The notes under the pieces: generated by a model
The model's database searches: none
What the model saw: the letters and a program-made list of their open reading frames with translations, nothing else
Told to the model about the DNA's origin: nothing
Translations under genes and position numbers: made by a program
In this document: positions 15,212 through 15,227 of the stretch, in pieces
Layout of the letters: each line of letters opens with the position of its first letter
Numbering within the stretch: position 1 is the first letter of the stretch
Assembly (NCBI GenBank): GCA_002378005.1
Contig: DFQY01000039.1
Location: 1 to 15,227 of the forward strand
From: Flavobacteriales bacterium UBA3477
GTDB lineage: Bacteria; Bacteroidota; Bacteroidia; Flavobacteriales; Schleiferiaceae
DNA: 15,227 nt
Direction of reading: 5' to 3'

Positions 15212-15227
15212 AATGCCTAAAATTTTT

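Noticed and set aside
15212..15227. Possible end of a minus-strand gene entering from the right
   Set aside because: A frame ending in TAA exists, but only about five codons are visible, which cannot be told from chance.
1..15227. CRISPR arrays, insertion sequences, tRNA genes, phage or defence genes
   Set aside because: No direct repeats with spacers, transposase-like proteins, tRNA-like folds or known defence domains were seen on either strand; the window is core-genome-like.

Overview
The window reads as an ordinary, gene-dense chromosomal segment of a Bacteroidota bacterium, most likely of the order Flavobacteriales. This is inferred, with no database search, from four things: the long Bacteroidota-type urocanate hydratase, a DUF5522-type small protein, the near absence of Shine-Dalgarno sequences before start codons, and several close matches to the Bacteroidota promoter -7 element TAnnTTTG. 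I see no mobile element, CRISPR array, tRNA or rRNA, and no stretch above 300 bases without a gene.

Layout. Bases 1-27 hold what may be the last eight codons of a plus-strand gene, followed by a strong bidirectional terminator (65-97). On the minus strand lies gcvP (2997-121), the glycine cleavage P-protein. Divergent from it on the plus strand is a tight three-gene unit: a UbiA-like polytopic membrane protein (3069-3959), kynureninase kynU (3979-5253) and kynurenine 3-monooxygenase kmo (5250-6593). kmo runs tail to tail, with a 4-nt overlap, into a minus-strand PLP enzyme of the ACC deaminase/D-cysteine desulfhydrase family (7423-6590). Divergent from that, back-to-back promoter elements lead into a plus-strand unit: a 53-residue Cys-rich DUF5522-like protein (7479-7640), urocanate hydratase hutU (7633-9642) and an OmpH/Skp-like lipoprotein (9644-10234). 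A symmetric terminator (10253-10282) separates this unit from a minus-strand pair, alaS (13694-11088) and an outer-membrane beta-barrel protein (11091-10297) whose start overlaps the alaS stop. Divergent from alaS, the plus strand carries a membrane-anchored M23 metallopeptidase (13805-14776) and a small MerR-family regulator (14832-15167), closed by a third GC-rich terminator (15176-15211).

How the genes fit together. The first two thirds are dominated by amino-acid breakdown: glycine (GcvP), tryptophan via kynurenine (Kmo, KynU), probably D-cysteine, and histidine (HutU). Three of these enzymes use PLP. The remainder concerns translation (AlaRS) and the cell envelope (M23 peptidase, OmpH-like lipoprotein, beta-barrel).

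The two observations I rate highest are a perfect dyad that fills the 20-bp spacer of a putative promoter directly upstream of the merR-like gene, as expected of a MerR-type operator, and the UbiA-like protein heading an operon whose enzymes make 3-hydroxyanthranilate. Neither proves a new system.
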